Shown: in pieces, positions 1 to 10,767 of the stretch
Layout: each line of letters starts with the position of its first letter
Position numbering within the stretch: position 1 is the stretch's first letter
NCBI GenBank assembly: GCA_905250025.1
Contig: CAJNOJ010000124.1
Location: 1 to 64,000, forward strand
Length of the DNA stretch: 64,000 bases
Source: Adineta ricciae
Lineage: Eukaryota > Rotifera > Eurotatoria > Adinetida > Adinetidae
Reading direction: 5' to 3'
Made by a program: the position numbers and the translations under genes
The notes under the pieces: model-generated
Told to the model about the DNA's origin: nothing
Seen by the model: only the letters and a program-made list of their open reading frames with translations
The model's database searches: none

Positions 1-2594
1 ATACTTTAGATTCATTACAAGAAGCAAAATTTATATCAACATTAGATTTACGCTCAGGTTATTGGCAAGTGGAAATGGATAAAAATTCAAGAGAAAAAAC
101 AGCATTCGTCACACACAAAGGATTATATGAATTTAATGTAATGCCTTTTGGATTAACGAATGCTCCAGCAACATTTCAACGACTAATGGACGTAGTATTA
201 GCCGGTTTGAAATGGCAATGTTGCCTGGTATACATCGACGACGTCGTAATTTACTCCCCAACATTCGAACAACATCTCGTCGACTTAGAAAATGTATTTC
301 AAGCATTAAAAGAAGCTAATCTCACATTAAAAGCTTCAAAGTGTCAATTTTGCCGTCAAGAAATGCATTACCTTGGACATGTCGTCACATCAAAAGGAAT
401 TAAACCAGATCCTAATCTAATCAAATCAGTGATAGAATTTCCACAACCAAAAAAGATCAAAGATATACAATCGTTTCTTGGACTAACCGGATATTATCGA
501 AGATTCATCCAAAACTACTCTAAATTAGCAGAACCATTACTTAGACAATTAAGAATTGCACAAGGGAGTAATTATCACCTTGAATGGACAGCTGACTGCA
601 CGACAGCTTTCGAAACATTGAAAAACAAATTAACCAATGCACCAGTTATGAACACACCAAATTTCGAACAGCCATTCATTTTAGAACTAGACGCATGTGA
701 ATATGGATTAGGTGCAGTACTAACCCAAGAATATGATGACAAAAAATACGTCATTGCTTATGCAAGTAAAACATTATCAACAGCGGAAAGAAAGTATGGC
801 GCAACAGAACGTGAAGCACTAGCCATTGTATGGGCTACAAAACATTTTCGACCATATCTAGAAGGTAACAAAATTTATATTCGGTCAGATTGCAAAGCAT
901 TACAATGGATGAGAACAGCGAAAGATGTGACAGGTCGAATAGCCAGATGGGCTATGAAATTATCGGCATACCAAATTGAAGAAATTCGATATCGACCAGG
1001 AAAATCAAATGCAAACGCTGATTCATTATCACGCAATCCATTAAAGACTGATAAAGATCAGCAACACGAACTGTCTACGATTGAGACAGGAATTAACATA
1101 TGGGAAAATACCAACATCTTAGATGATATAAAAAAAGAACAGCAATCTGATCCGAAACTAAAACCAATTATTGACTGGTTACAATCCAGTACGTCAACAA
1201 ATTTCAATGATAAACGTAATCCATATGTACTCATCAATAATTTGTTATACAAAATAAAAAATTCAAATCGTCATTACAATCAACGAATCATAGGAAACAA
1301 ACATTTATTAGTTGTTCCAAAAACAAAACAAGCCCAAATACTGAAATGGGCACATGATCATCCAACAGCAGGCCACGGAGGTCAACAAAGAACGTTATTT
1401 CGACTATCTACAAAAGTATTCTGGGAATCAATGCGTAAAGACGTATACAATTACGTCGCAGCATGTCACGCTTGTCAACAATTTAAATTCAATAATGCGC
1501 CAACTTCAGGTCCATTACAACCTCATGTTGTCGAAGAACCGTGGCAAACAATTGGAATAGATATTATGGGACCATTTCCAGCCACATTTAGGCAAAAAAG
1601 ATATCTTTTAGTGATTGTAGACTATTTTACAAGATGGGTGGAATTATTTCCTCTTCGATCAACTACATCAAAAGATATTGCAGACATATTAACAAATGAA
1701 ATTTTCTCGAGATATGGTCTACCAAAACATATCGTATCAGACAACGGTCCACAATTCGTTTCAAACTTATTCCAAAATTTTTGTGAAACACTTGGAATAC
1801 AACAGAATCTAACCGCTAATTATCACCCTCAAAGCAATATGACAGAACGTGTGAATCGAACATTAAAGCCACTAATAGCCATTTACGCTCAACAACAACC
1901 ACAAGCATGGGATAAAGAAATTCAAAAAATAGCATTCGCTATCCGAACTACAAGAAATGAAACAACGGGTGAAACTCCCGCTTTTATGATGTTCGGCCGA
2001 GACCTTAGAGGTCCTTTAGAATCAATATTAAGTGAACCAATACAAGGACCGCCACCAACAACAAATGAACAAGAGCAGATCCAAGAGTATAAAAAATATT
2101 TAATCAATCAATTGCGAAGTGCATACAATCTAATCAAACAACACTCAGAATTAGAAAAAGCAAAACAAAAGATAAATTATGACCGACATATATCCCAACG
2201 ACAATATTCAGAAGGTGATCTGGTATGGGTAGAAATTCCAAGAAAACAAGCTGGTGACAACTTAATCAATGGAAAATTACTACCACATTACCAAGGACCG
2301 TGCCAATTAATAAAGAAACTGACACCCGTCACATTTACGGTTCACCGCTTGAGCGATAATGTAAATTTGGGAGCTACGAATATTGATCGATTAAAGCCAT
2401 ACACCCAACCAAGAACAGATAATACAAACGATCAATCAACAATAACAACGAACAATAATGAACAGTTACCAGATGATCCATCCGTCTCAAATACAACAGA
2501 CAATATCGATCAGTCAACTGATATAAATTCAACAATACAAAGACGAGTATCAAATCGACACCGCAGGGCGCCGATGAGATACATCGAACAATAA
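1..2594 (+). CDS. pol: pol polyprotein, partial: reverse transcriptase, RNase H, integrase
   Basis: The frame is already open at base 3, so the protein starts upstream of the window. Domains in order: reverse transcriptase palm with the YIDD core (near base 235), thumb/connection, RNase H (about 660-1030, with the usual acidic residues), HHCC zinc-binding region (about 1350-1480), integrase catalytic core (about 1540-1990) and a basic C-terminal region with a short chromatin-binding-like stretch. The layout RT-RH-IN is that of Ty3/gypsy elements. It copies element RNA into DNA and inserts it. A Gln/Asn/Thr-rich tail ends the frame at 2594, 177 bases before env. Confidence 0.93.
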   Translation, partial: TLDSLQEAKFISTLDLRSGYWQVEMDKNSREKTAFVTHKGLYEFNVMPFGLTNAPATFQRLMDVVLAGLKWQCCLVYIDDVVIYSPTFEQHLVDLENVFQALKEANLTLKASKCQFCRQEMHYLGHVVTSKGIKPDPNLIKSVIEFPQPKKIKDIQSFLGLTGYYRRFIQNYSKLAEPLLRQLRIAQGSNYHLEWTADCTTAFETLKNKLTNAPVMNTPNFEQPFILELDACEYGLGAVLTQEYDDKKYVIAYASKTLSTAERKYGATEREALAIVWATKHFRPYLEGNKIYIRSDCKALQWMRTAKDVTGRIARWAMKLSAYQIEEIRYRPGKSNANADSLSRNPLKTDKDQQHELSTIETGINIWENTNILDDIKKEQQSDPKLKPIIDWLQSSTSTNFNDKRNPYVLINNLLYKIKNSNRHYNQRIIGNKHLLVVPKTKQAQILKWAHDHPTAGHGGQQRTLFRLSTKVFWESMRKDVYNYVAACHACQQFKFNNAPTSGPLQPHVVEEPWQTIGIDIMGPFPATFRQKRYLLVIVDYFTRWVELFPLRSTTSKDIADILTNEIFSRYGLPKHIVSDNGPQFVSNLFQNFCETLGIQQNLTANYHPQSNMTERVNRTLKPLIAIYAQQQPQAWDKEIQKIAFAIRTTRNETTGETPAFMMFGRDLRGPLESILSEPIQGPPPTTNEQEQIQEYKKYLINQLRSAYNLIKQHSELEKAKQKINYDRHISQRQYSEGDLVWVEIPRKQAGDNLINGKLLPHYQGPCQLIKKLTPVTFTVHRLSDNVNLGATNIDRLKPYTQPRTDNTNDQSTITTNNNEQLPDDPSVSNTTDNIDQSTDINSTIQRRVSNRHRRAPMRYIEQ

Positions 2595-2770
2595 TCAACA
2601 AGCAATTAACATACCATCGGTGAAAGGAAGAGATAAACCAGTGACACCTTCCTTCGATGAATTCAAAAGAAACATATGGAAATCATCAATCACAAACATT
2701 ATCTATAAAAAAAAAGGGGGAAAGGGATAACGCTAAATCTCATTCAACTAGCTGAACAATCCTAAACAAG

Positions 2771-4549
2771 ATGCAAAACAAACTAATATGGTGGACTTTA
2801 AACGCTCTGATAATACAAACGTATACATTACTCAATATAACTTTACCAAAGCAAGATATTCTACACAAATCATCAGGTTTAATCATGAATTACGTGTCAG
2901 AATACAAACCGGCAGACAATATAATATCAATCACAGTATCCATTCCAATGTTTGATAACACGTGTTATTTAATACCAATCAAAGCAATGAAGAAAATTCC
3001 CCAATGTGTAGCTAAAATCAACTCAAACAAAAGAAAGGAAGAAAGAAAAGCAAGAAGATCGATTATACACAAAAGACATAAACAACAGCGACAAAGAAGA
3101 TTTTTAACTGCATTGATTCCAATTGCAATGGGTGTAGTCTCAACAGCCTTGTCGGCAATCAATCTAGTACAAGATGCAAATCTTCAACAACAAGTCAGAA
3201 CAACCATCGATACAATTAACATTTTGAGAGACAATATGGATGTACACGCAAGTCAAATTTTTCAACTAACTGCCGGGCAAATCAGATCAACAGAAGAACT
3301 CTATCACACACAAATGGCTCTAAATAATACAATTAAAATAGTGAACGAACACTCCGACATGATAAGAGAGAATCGAATAGCAATTAACACCTTAGCAGAA
3401 ACAATCAAAGCACTACAAAAGAAACTTTCGACATTCATACATAATGTAGAAACACATTTCATTCATGATTCGATCGAAGATATCTTGGCTAACAAACTCA
3501 ATTTACGATTCATGCACCATCAGGATCTACCTCGAGTAATAGATATCATAATGCAAGAAACAAATATAAATTTAGACAAAGATAATGATGACATACCACT
3601 ATTTGAATTAGCCAGCCGTTTATTGATACAACAACGCGTCGAATTTATGCCAACACCCAACACACAAAGAAACGATCAAGATAAAATGGGAAATTTAATA
3701 TTCATCTCGTTTTTTGCAGCGACGGATAAAAATCAACATCAATTTTCAACTTTTAAATTAATTCCAATGCCCTTCAACCATGAAAATCGAAGGGTAAAAC
3801 TTGCTCAATTACCATCAATGGTGAGCATCTCGACCAAAAAGATGGAAATAATCCAATGGACAAAAGAAGAAACCACAGCATGTCGGTTCGAGTTAACATC
3901 ATCATGTCGTGAAACACCACCGATTAGAAAAAATTGGCAAGAAAGTTGCTTATTCGAAATATTAACGGATTCAAAATTAACCAACTGTCGAATCGAAGAA
4001 GAAACTGAACCAATTTTTGTACAAAAAATCGGAAACAAGTGGGCCATATCAACACAGAACCAAACAAGATGTCATCGAGTAATGCAAAAAGATCAAAATC
4101 AACATATAATAACAACAAATAACGAACTAACTCTTCCACCAATTGTCCTACTAGCAACGGATAACTCAACGTCGCTAAGCTGCGACCACTTCTTTCTTCC
4201 ACGACCTACAAGCAACAATAATAAACAAATAGCAATAATCGAAGAACAAACAATCACCGATGAAGAATCATATTTAATTGACTTAAATCATCATATCAAG
4301 AATACAACAAAATGGGAAAAAATACCATATGTCGCATCGAATATCCAAAGCATGTTCGAACATTTAATGAAAACGCCTCAATCCAATGGAATAAAACATA
4401 TACAAACAACATGGTACGAACCACTAATGCCTGGGGTGGTCGTGGGCGTACTAGTTGCAATTGTGAGTATCTCAATAGTATGTGGATACTTAATGTGGAT
4501 CACAAAAATGAAAAAACTAACAGAATTAATCAATATGCCAGCAACATGA
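2771..4549 (+). CDS. env: Envelope-like fusion glycoprotein of the LTR element
   Basis: A 592-residue frame with a hydrophobic N-terminus (signal-peptide-like), a very basic stretch at about residues 95-113 ending in an RQRR-type furin-like site, a hydrophobic fusion-peptide-like segment directly after it, a long helical/coiled-coil region (about 140-230), a Cys-rich ectodomain and a single C-terminal membrane span (about 557-580) with a short tail. This order resembles class I fusion proteins such as baculovirus F and errantivirus Env. Function is inferred from layout only; no residue-level homology search was possible. Confidence 0.8.
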   Translation: MQNKLIWWTLNALIIQTYTLLNITLPKQDILHKSSGLIMNYVSEYKPADNIISITVSIPMFDNTCYLIPIKAMKKIPQCVAKINSNKRKEERKARRSIIHKRHKQQRQRRFLTALIPIAMGVVSTALSAINLVQDANLQQQVRTTIDTINILRDNMDVHASQIFQLTAGQIRSTEELYHTQMALNNTIKIVNEHSDMIRENRIAINTLAETIKALQKKLSTFIHNVETHFIHDSIEDILANKLNLRFMHHQDLPRVIDIIMQETNINLDKDNDDIPLFELASRLLIQQRVEFMPTPNTQRNDQDKMGNLIFISFFAATDKNQHQFSTFKLIPMPFNHENRRVKLAQLPSMVSISTKKMEIIQWTKEETTACRFELTSSCRETPPIRKNWQESCLFEILTDSKLTNCRIEEETEPIFVQKIGNKWAISTQNQTRCHRVMQKDQNQHIITTNNELTLPPIVLLATDNSTSLSCDHFFLPRPTSNNNKQIAIIEEQTITDEESYLIDLNHHIKNTTKWEKIPYVASNIQSMFEHLMKTPQSNGIKHIQTTWYEPLMPGVVVGVLVAIVSISIVCGYLMWITKMKKLTELINMPAT

Positions 4550-4793
4550 ACAATCTACCGTCAAACAAAGACAAAAAGACATCCTCTAAACCACCTCATG
4601 TTTGTGTCATTTTTTTTTTCCTTTTTTTTTTAAACTCATATCCTTGTTAACACGTTTGTTTTCTTCTTTGTCTCCTCCTTCAACCCTTCGGTAGGAAGTT
4701 CTCAACGAGGACACCCTCTCAATACACCAAATGTTGATCCGCTAATTCAAAAAAAAAAGACGCCCAGGAGTGCGTCTGATCTGGATCGGAGGG

Positions 4794-5109
4794 TGTGACA
4801 ACATTTGTGTATTCGTCAATTAATCTCTCAAACACAGATAGATGACTCATGTATATATTATCATCTTCTCCTTTCTGTTCATTATATCTATGCATCTCGT
4901 CTCATAGCGAGTTCATCTTCATCAGTTCATCTAATCATCTAATGATTCTTTTCTCTTCTTCGTGTTTCTCTCTGTCCGTCTCTTTCTCTCCCTGTTCTCT
5001 CTTGACCGATGCGCTCAAAAGAAAAGAGAACAGAGAGAACGAATATAAAAGGAAATGTTTGGTTGAAATAAAGCCAGTCGAATCACCTTGAATAAAGTTT
5101 GTCGTTACA
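4794..5109 (+). repeat. 3' LTR, 316 bp
   Basis: Begins TGTGACAACA and ends TGTCGTTACA, giving an imperfect terminal inverted repeat of about 10 bases. A purine-rich tract (GGATCGGAGGG) ends directly before it and fits a plus-strand primer. Inside are a TATA-like motif (5044-5050) and two AATAAA-type signals (5067-5072, 5091-5096), so promoter and polyadenylation site are both present. The five bases after it (GATAC, 5110-5114) are the predicted target-site duplication; its partner lies left of the window. Confidence 0.85.
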
Positions 5110-6375
5110 GATACTAAGCTCATATCATTTTTTCGGATTTCTTCAATTAGAAACATCATTATGTACAATGCATTAGATCTTTTCGTGTAAGTTCTTGAGC
5201 TACTATCTTTATACACATGACGTCCGTGAATAGCGTTCAGCTCACCATCTTCTACAAAAGATTTTAGAACAGATAACGAAAAATATCTCCTTTGTAAAGA
5301 CGAAGCAACAAGCCCAGGCTCAGCGAATAAAACGAAATTCATCCTCAAATTCTAATTTCCCGACGTCAGAAATCCTTCGGTCTACTCTGACAATGGATGT
5401 TAATAAGTCGTGGCTAGTTAATGAAAAACTAATAATTAATTAATCAACACTAACCTCGGATTCGTGATCCTCGATCCCGATTACCCTTCGGTCGACCCTT
5501 ACTCGACAACAACAAAATTTTTCATTTCCTAATTAGTAATTAGCTAATTAGAATTTCGAGAAACTGACACCGGATTCGGGATCCTCGACCCCGATTACCC
5601 TCCGGTCAACCCTTACTCGACAACGAAGAAAATTTTCATCACTTAATTAGCTAATTAGCTAATGAGCTAATTTGGATATGGAGAAACTAACCTCAGATTC
5701 GAGATCCTCGACCCCGATTACCCTTCGGTCAACCCTTACCCTGCATATTAATAATTTATGTCTAGTTGACAGCTAGTTGATTAATAGTTAATAATTAGTT
5801 AAATCCAACCTCGGATTCAAGTTCCCCGACCTCGATTACCCTACCGGTAATCATTTTCTAACAACAATCGATCAATTTCATTGATTTATAAAATGCTGCA
5901 ATTTGATTGGATTACGCAAACAAACAAGCAAGCAAGCAAACTTTTTGCATTTCAACCACCCGATTTATGACGCTATCACCCTTTCTTTCAGAAAAGAGAA
6001 TAATTCGCTCCAGGAAGATTTGCTTTGTCTCGTTTAATAGTCTATTAATTATATTGAAACGTTCAGCGAATAGGTAGGATACCGAAAGAACATCAAGTAT
6101 GATTTGTATATCAGATGATTTTAGTAACACAATCAAATGATCAATAGATTTATAAACATGTCGTGAGAATTCGTGTGATATTAAAAATTCAGAAAAATGA
6201 AGAACAGCAATGACCAACATTTTCAGCTAGAAATCAAATTTAGAGAAGAATATAGAAATCGTTTCGTTTCTGTACTAAACCTCTTCGTTTTCTGCTTTAT
6301 CACAATTGAGCGTCCATGGACCAGTTCTCATACAGACTTCTTCGAGAATTCTATCAAACAGATTCAACACAGCAA
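5110..6375 (-). pseudogene. HUWE1-like HECT ubiquitin ligase, N-terminal fragment, decayed
   Basis: Minus-strand exons match the N-terminal DUF908/DUF913 part of HUWE1/Tom1. An exon ending at 6281 reads FDRILEEV...PWTLNCDKAENEE (human: WMLVCDRPEREQ). A 54 bp intron ending in TTTCTAG follows, then an exon starting at 6226 reads LKMLVIAVLHF, EFSRHVYKSIDHL, LLKSSDIQ and AERFNIINRL, collinear with human LKMLLLAVLNF, FSRHLYSSIEHL, LLASSDMQ and SKRSNYITRL. After a repeat-filled intron, a piece at 5348-5110 (FAEPGLVASSLQ, LIEEI) resembles a later armadillo-like part. An in-frame stop upstream of FDRIL, missing homology between pieces and the LTR insertion at 5109/5110 indicate a dead copy. The first two exons are secure; the third is less so. 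Confidence 0.65.
5440..5860. repeat. Degenerate tandem repeat, about 118 bp unit, four copies
   Basis: The core CCTCGGATTCGNGATCCTCG followed by CCCCGATTACCCTTCGGTC recurs at about 5454, 5568, 5691 and 5809 (spacing 114-123). Between cores lie AT-rich stretches built from TTAATTAGCTAATTAG-like words. A weaker fifth copy may lie near 5348-5390. The array falls in the intron between two HUWE1-like exons. Confidence 0.8.
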
Positions 6376-6559
6376 TTCAGTACTTCAAATTACACTAGAC
6401 GCAGAAAAACCGGGTGAAGTATTTTTTGAAACCAAAAGAGAACTTACATTTCCAAAGGGTCAGCTGGTAACTGACTTTAATAAGGCAAGAAGTTGGGTTC
6501 GATCCGAATTAAGTATTTTCTCAGTGAACAGCTTCCAACCAATTGACTAGATTTAATCG

Positions 6560-7302
6560 AGTTTGATCACAGAGTAACAAAGTTCGATTTACTAGTTTCG
6601 ATAAAATTACACCTTCCACTTTAGACTGATGAATTTTCATGTCGAGGTTCTATCGCAAGTGATCGACGGTGAATGGAGTGATTGCGGTCGCCTAACCAAG
6701 GGTCATGCAGCGGTCACCGATAGATGTAATGACCTGGACGATATGCACGTAGCGTGACAGATTGTACGTGTAAAGAAGATATGTGCACGCATATCCTCAC
6801 CCTCACTATTCATCCATCAATCTGTCAGTCATTGTTTTAATGCACTATGAAGATGCAATCGTGAACGTACACTTTTGTATAGATGTTCGCGCATCGATCA
6901 ACTAAAATAAGTGGTTGTAATTTTCTGTGTTGGGAAGAAAACGAAAAAATGTTGAATACTCATTCACAAGCAATCTCCTATGATTTTAATGAAAGGCAGT
7001 ATGTGATTTGGTGATAAATACGTACCAATGTCATGCTTTTTTAAAAATAAATCAGGAAACAATCGGAAGATCATGTGTGCATGGCAAATATTGACGTACA
7101 TTTAAACGTAAACGTTTTATTGTTTGAACATGCCCGAGAAAAGATGCATGACTATTTCTTCAGTAGAAAATCAGAGAGTGTGCTTGAAATCTGACATCCG
7201 AATTCGTGTATTTTTATTGGTTTAGTAAAAAAAAGGTATATATACGTTTCTGCAAACTTCATATTATTGATACTTTGTTGTTTGATTTTGTTAATACAGA
7301 CC
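6560..7302. other. Intergenic stretch, no gene seen
   Basis: No convincing frame on either strand. A GC-richer patch at about 6660-6740 stands out from the AT-rich background but gives no recognisable RNA fold by eye. A TATA-like run (7237-7250) lies about 55 bases upstream of the PAN-kelch start at 7303. Confidence 0.5.
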
Positions 7303-8919
7303 ATGCAAATTAAAGTTCTGTTCACCTATTTGTTTCTTCCGGCAATCAATACGGTTCTAGTGACTAAAGTCTATCGATCTTCAACCTATAATCCGAACTC
7401 TCCTTGTGCTATTCTTGACAATATTTCATTACCATTATTGGATGCATCGCTTAACTCTTGCATTTGGCAATGTATGCACAATATTAAGTGTCAAACGGCC
7501 GTCTATCTTCATGATCAGAAAATATGTTCGACATTCGGTGAACATTGTCAATCAGGTCACATTCAACCATCGGGAAGTACTCGAGCGAGTGTTATCTGTT
7601 GTCGAAAAAATGAAGGTAAGAATTTCTTTACTTTGGTATATGGATAACTTATGTATCATAGAGTCCAATATGTATTGTCAATCTACTGCAACATCAACAC
7701 AAGCAGGGATACAGACGACACAGGCTGTTCATAGTATGTAAACTTTACGCATGAAGAAGTATAGAGAATATAAGATTATCAAAAATGAGGTTATAGATGA
7801 GTTATAATCTTGCTCATGACAGTAAAGAAAAATTGAATAGTATTTGCAGTGTATTTAATTTACAATTAATAGAACAACGATTAGTATATAAAATTACTTT
7901 GCAGTTGTTTTCAAAAAAGATTTTTTAGCATCTCACTTGTTTATTTAGCCTGGACAAGTGCTACAAGCATGAGTACACGACGATATGATCACACGGCAAG
8001 CATATTATCAGATACGACAGTGTTAGTTGCCGGTGGAGAATGTGCTGGTTATTATTTAAAAAGTGCCGAAATATATAATTTATCCACAAACACTTGGACC
8101 ACTACTGGAGACATGCATGTGCAACGGTCTGATCACACAGCAAGCGTGTTATCGAACGGAAAAGTTTTAGTTGCCGGTGGATGGCATGGTAGCAGTTTTC
8201 TCGACAGCGCTGAGCTGTATGATCCGTCTACAGGTACGTGGACAATGACTGGGAGTTTGAATGTGGGACGATCTGACCATACGGCAAATGTATTATCAGA
8301 CGGTAGATTGTTAGTGTCTGGAGGTTCTTCGAGCAACACTGCCGAATTGTATAATCCGTTAGCAAACAGTTGGACATGGACTGGAAGCATGAGTACACGA
8401 CGATATGATCACACGGCAAGCATATTATCAGATACGACAGTGTTAGTTGCCGGTGGAGAATGTGCTGGTTATTATTTAAAAAGTGCCGAAATATATAATT
8501 TATCCACAAACACTTGGACCACTACTGGAGACATGCATGTGCAACGGTCTGATCACACAGCAAGCGTATTATCGAACGGAAAAGTTTTAGTTGCCGGTGG
8601 ATGGCATGGTAGCAGTTTTCTCGACAGCGCTGAGCTGTATGATCCGTCTACAGGCACGTGGACAATGACTGGGAGTTTGAATGTGGGACGATCTGACCAT
8701 ACGGCAAATGTATTATCAGACGGTAGAGTGCTAGTGACTGGAGGTCGCTTCGGAGACAGTGTCGAATTGTATGATCCATCTACAGGTACTTGGACACAGG
8801 TTGACGAGATGAATGACAAACGGTCTTATCACACGGCGAGCATATTATCGAGTGGAACAGTATTAGTGACTGGTGGAGAAGACCTTTATGTCACTCACAA
8901 TACTGCTGAGTTATATTAA
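7303..8919 (+). CDS. Secreted PAN/apple-like plus kelch-repeat protein, three exons
   Basis: Exons 7303-7615, 7662-7733 and 7949-8919 have GT-AG borders and compatible phases and give 451 residues. The N-terminus has a signal peptide, followed by a Cys-rich PAN/apple-like region (residues about 30-105; pattern SCIWQC, KCQTAVYLHD, VICC). Exon 2 is a short Thr/Gln-rich linker. Exon 3 encodes about seven kelch motifs (R-DHTASVL, VLVAGG, SAELYDPSTGTW), enough for one beta-propeller. PAN and kelch modules bind protein or carbohydrate, so an extracellular recognition role is inferred. A near-identical 420 bp unit of three kelch motifs occurs twice. AATAAA at about 8968 fits the 3' end. A broken paralogue lies tail to tail. 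Confidence 0.85.
7969..8735 (+). repeat. Internal 420 bp tandem duplication in the kelch exon
   Basis: 7969-8315 and 8389-8735 are nearly identical (two differences seen in about 340 bases), in frame at 140 codons per unit; the ends of the units diverge. The third kelch motif of each unit differs more, so either duplication or gene conversion is recent. Confidence 0.92.
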
Positions 8920-9184
8920 TATTGACAAAAGAAAAGTTTTTTTGTATCAGACATTTAAAAATGCGAAATAAAACTATTTAATATTGTAAGCATATAAATT
9001 TAAATAGAACATATGCACTATTGCTTCTTCACATTTGCATCCTCAAAATAGCATCCAAAGGCTTATTTCAATTCCAATTGTGCAACTTGCGTTCGATTTA
9101 TTTATTGATTAATGTTATACTTTTACTATAAAAGGTCAATATATTTGCTAAATAAAAAAGAAAACAGTGTGAAGCTAGGATCTG

Positions 9185-10188
9185 TTAATACAACTCAGCA
9201 CTGTTACAATCGCCGCTGCCATAGTATCCGCCAGCTACTAGTATCATTCCGTTTGATCATCTGGATGCTGTGTGAAATTCTCACATGCTATTAATATTGC
9301 CAATTCGTGTCCAATTACCTGTTGATGAATCATATAATTCAGCACTGTCGATATAACAACACCCACCAGTCACTAGGACTTGGTCATCGCATAAAATCGA
9401 TGCTTGATGTCGGTATCGTTTAGCGCTCATATTTGCACTCATTGTCCAGCTACCAGTCACTGGACCATACAGTTCAGTACTTTCTAGATAACCACTGTTA
9501 TATCCACCAGTTACGAAGACTTTTCCGTCACATAGTATCGATGCCGTATGATAATGTCGTCCAACATTTAGATTTCCAGTCATCATCCAGCCTAAAAAAG
9601 GTGATATAAAAGGCAATTCTCACGCTATGATACAACTTCAAAATAATCAAATAGATGCTTTGTCTGGTCATTTGTTGAATAGAAAAGATCCAATCACAAG
9701 AGTAGATCAAACGTCTCCGCAAGAACTCTAATTTCATTCTCCTATAGGTCAGTGGCTGCCATATTAACAGAGTCGCGTCTAATCTACCTACCAAGATGTG
9801 TGACATTTGAAGAGCATTGGTTGTTTGATCCTAAAAAATGGTCAATCATAAAAATGTCGATCTTCATCACAATCAGCTAACTTTGGTTTCTGCGATAACA
9901 AATTACACTCGTCCAAATGTTTCTAGATGGTGTAATCCTACCCGAATGACAATCTTCGCGAAATAACACACAAGTTTTATTATTATAGTAATAAACCGCC
10001 GTGTGGCACTGATCTTGGTAGGCGCACTCCCAAATACAAGATTGAATCGATGCATCATTTGACCGAGTAACTGTCCGAAGAAGTGCACAGGAGGAATTGG
10101 TGTCAAAAAGGGAAAATCGGTGAATTTGGCTCATTGTAATGGCATTTATTGAAGAGACAAAGAGAGAAATTAAAAGAACTAAATACAT
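9185..10188 (-). pseudogene. PAN-kelch paralogue, broken 3' end
   Basis: Minus-strand copy of the neighbouring gene. Exon 1 (10188 to about 9883) gives a signal peptide and PAN-like region (SCIWEC, QCHTAVYYY, VICYRR). A short exon lies at about 9826-9789 (DQTTNALQMSHIL). The kelch exon begins after TTTTTTAG at 9591. Only about three kelch motifs remain. The frame reaches a stop at 9281, yet a last kelch motif (ILVAGGYY..GDCNSAELY, ending 9185) continues in another frame with an in-frame stop. It is therefore shortened and frameshifted relative to the plus copy. The spacer between the two 3' ends is 265 bases. Confidence 0.75.
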
Positions 10189-10767
10189 TCTGACTCACTT
10201 TTATTTTTTCTTATATATAGTAAAAGTAGAAATGAGATTAAAAGAAAACAGGAAGAGATATATATATACTCTTGTCGACTCTGCTCTTTGACATCAATGA
10301 AAAGTAAATAGCATCATACTTTAGAATGAATCAATAGAAACTACAGTTCCATAAGGAAGAGAGCCGTCCTCGCTCTCTACTCTTTAACTTATAGAGACGA
10401 ATGTAAAAGTCATTTTGAAAGATGAGAAATCTTCTCTGACAACAACATCAATACGCACTACTGCTCGCCATTTTGACTTAAATTGGATCGACTATGTTCT
10501 TGATCGTGTCATTATCTTTACTTCACGAACTTGGATCAAATTTTGAAAAATCAGGGAAGTATTACTAACTCTCTTCTAAAAGTGTAGTGACATAAAATAC
10601 TTGAAAATCATAACAGTACAGATGAGAACAGAAAGTAGTGAATGACAAAGATGTTTGGAAAAATTCAGTATGAATTCAAGGAAGGTGCGAATAATGTTGA
10701 TAGCTAAAGGTCCAAAGAAAATTGTTGCTGATTTTTGTTCAATGTTTTTCTAAAAATCGAATCTTCC
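10189..10767. other. Upstream region of the minus kelch gene; no gene seen
   Basis: AT-rich, with TATATATA-type runs at about 10257-10268 that could serve as a core promoter for the minus-strand PAN-kelch copy. Nothing else recognisable. Confidence 0.45.

Larger units (their letters stand above)
1..5109 (+). mobile_element. Envelope-bearing Ty3/gypsy-like LTR retrotransposon, 5' end off the window
   Basis: Seen: an open pol frame from the left edge to 2594, an envelope-like frame at 2771-4549, a polypurine stretch just before 4794 and a 316 bp LTR at 4794-5109 that starts TGTGACAACA and ends TGTCGTTACA (inverted ends). The 5' LTR and gag lie outside the window. Bdelloids are known to carry env-bearing LTR families such as Juno and Vesta; I cannot say which family this is from sequence alone. 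The visible part looks whole, with no obvious break in pol or env, which suggests a young insertion. It sits inside a decayed HUWE1-like host gene on the opposite strand. Family members usually make env from a spliced transcript. Confidence 0.9.

Noticed and set aside
4935-5109. Minus-strand frame continuing from the HUWE1-like piece into the LTR
   Set aside because: The part inside the LTR is element sequence read backwards, not host coding.
5440-5860. Regular repeats considered as a CRISPR-like array
   Set aside because: Units are about 118 bp, spacers are themselves related AT-rich words, and the context is an animal intron.
6197-6550. Plus-strand frame of 117 codons
   Set aside because: It overlaps splice-bordered HUWE1-like exons on the minus strand and shows no domain.
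6655-6740. GC-richer patch considered as a tRNA or small RNA
   Set aside because: No cloverleaf or internal promoter boxes could be traced by eye.
8133-8819. Minus-strand open frames across the kelch exon
   Set aside because: They mirror the kelch-coding strand, repeat with the 420 bp unit and have no motif of their own.
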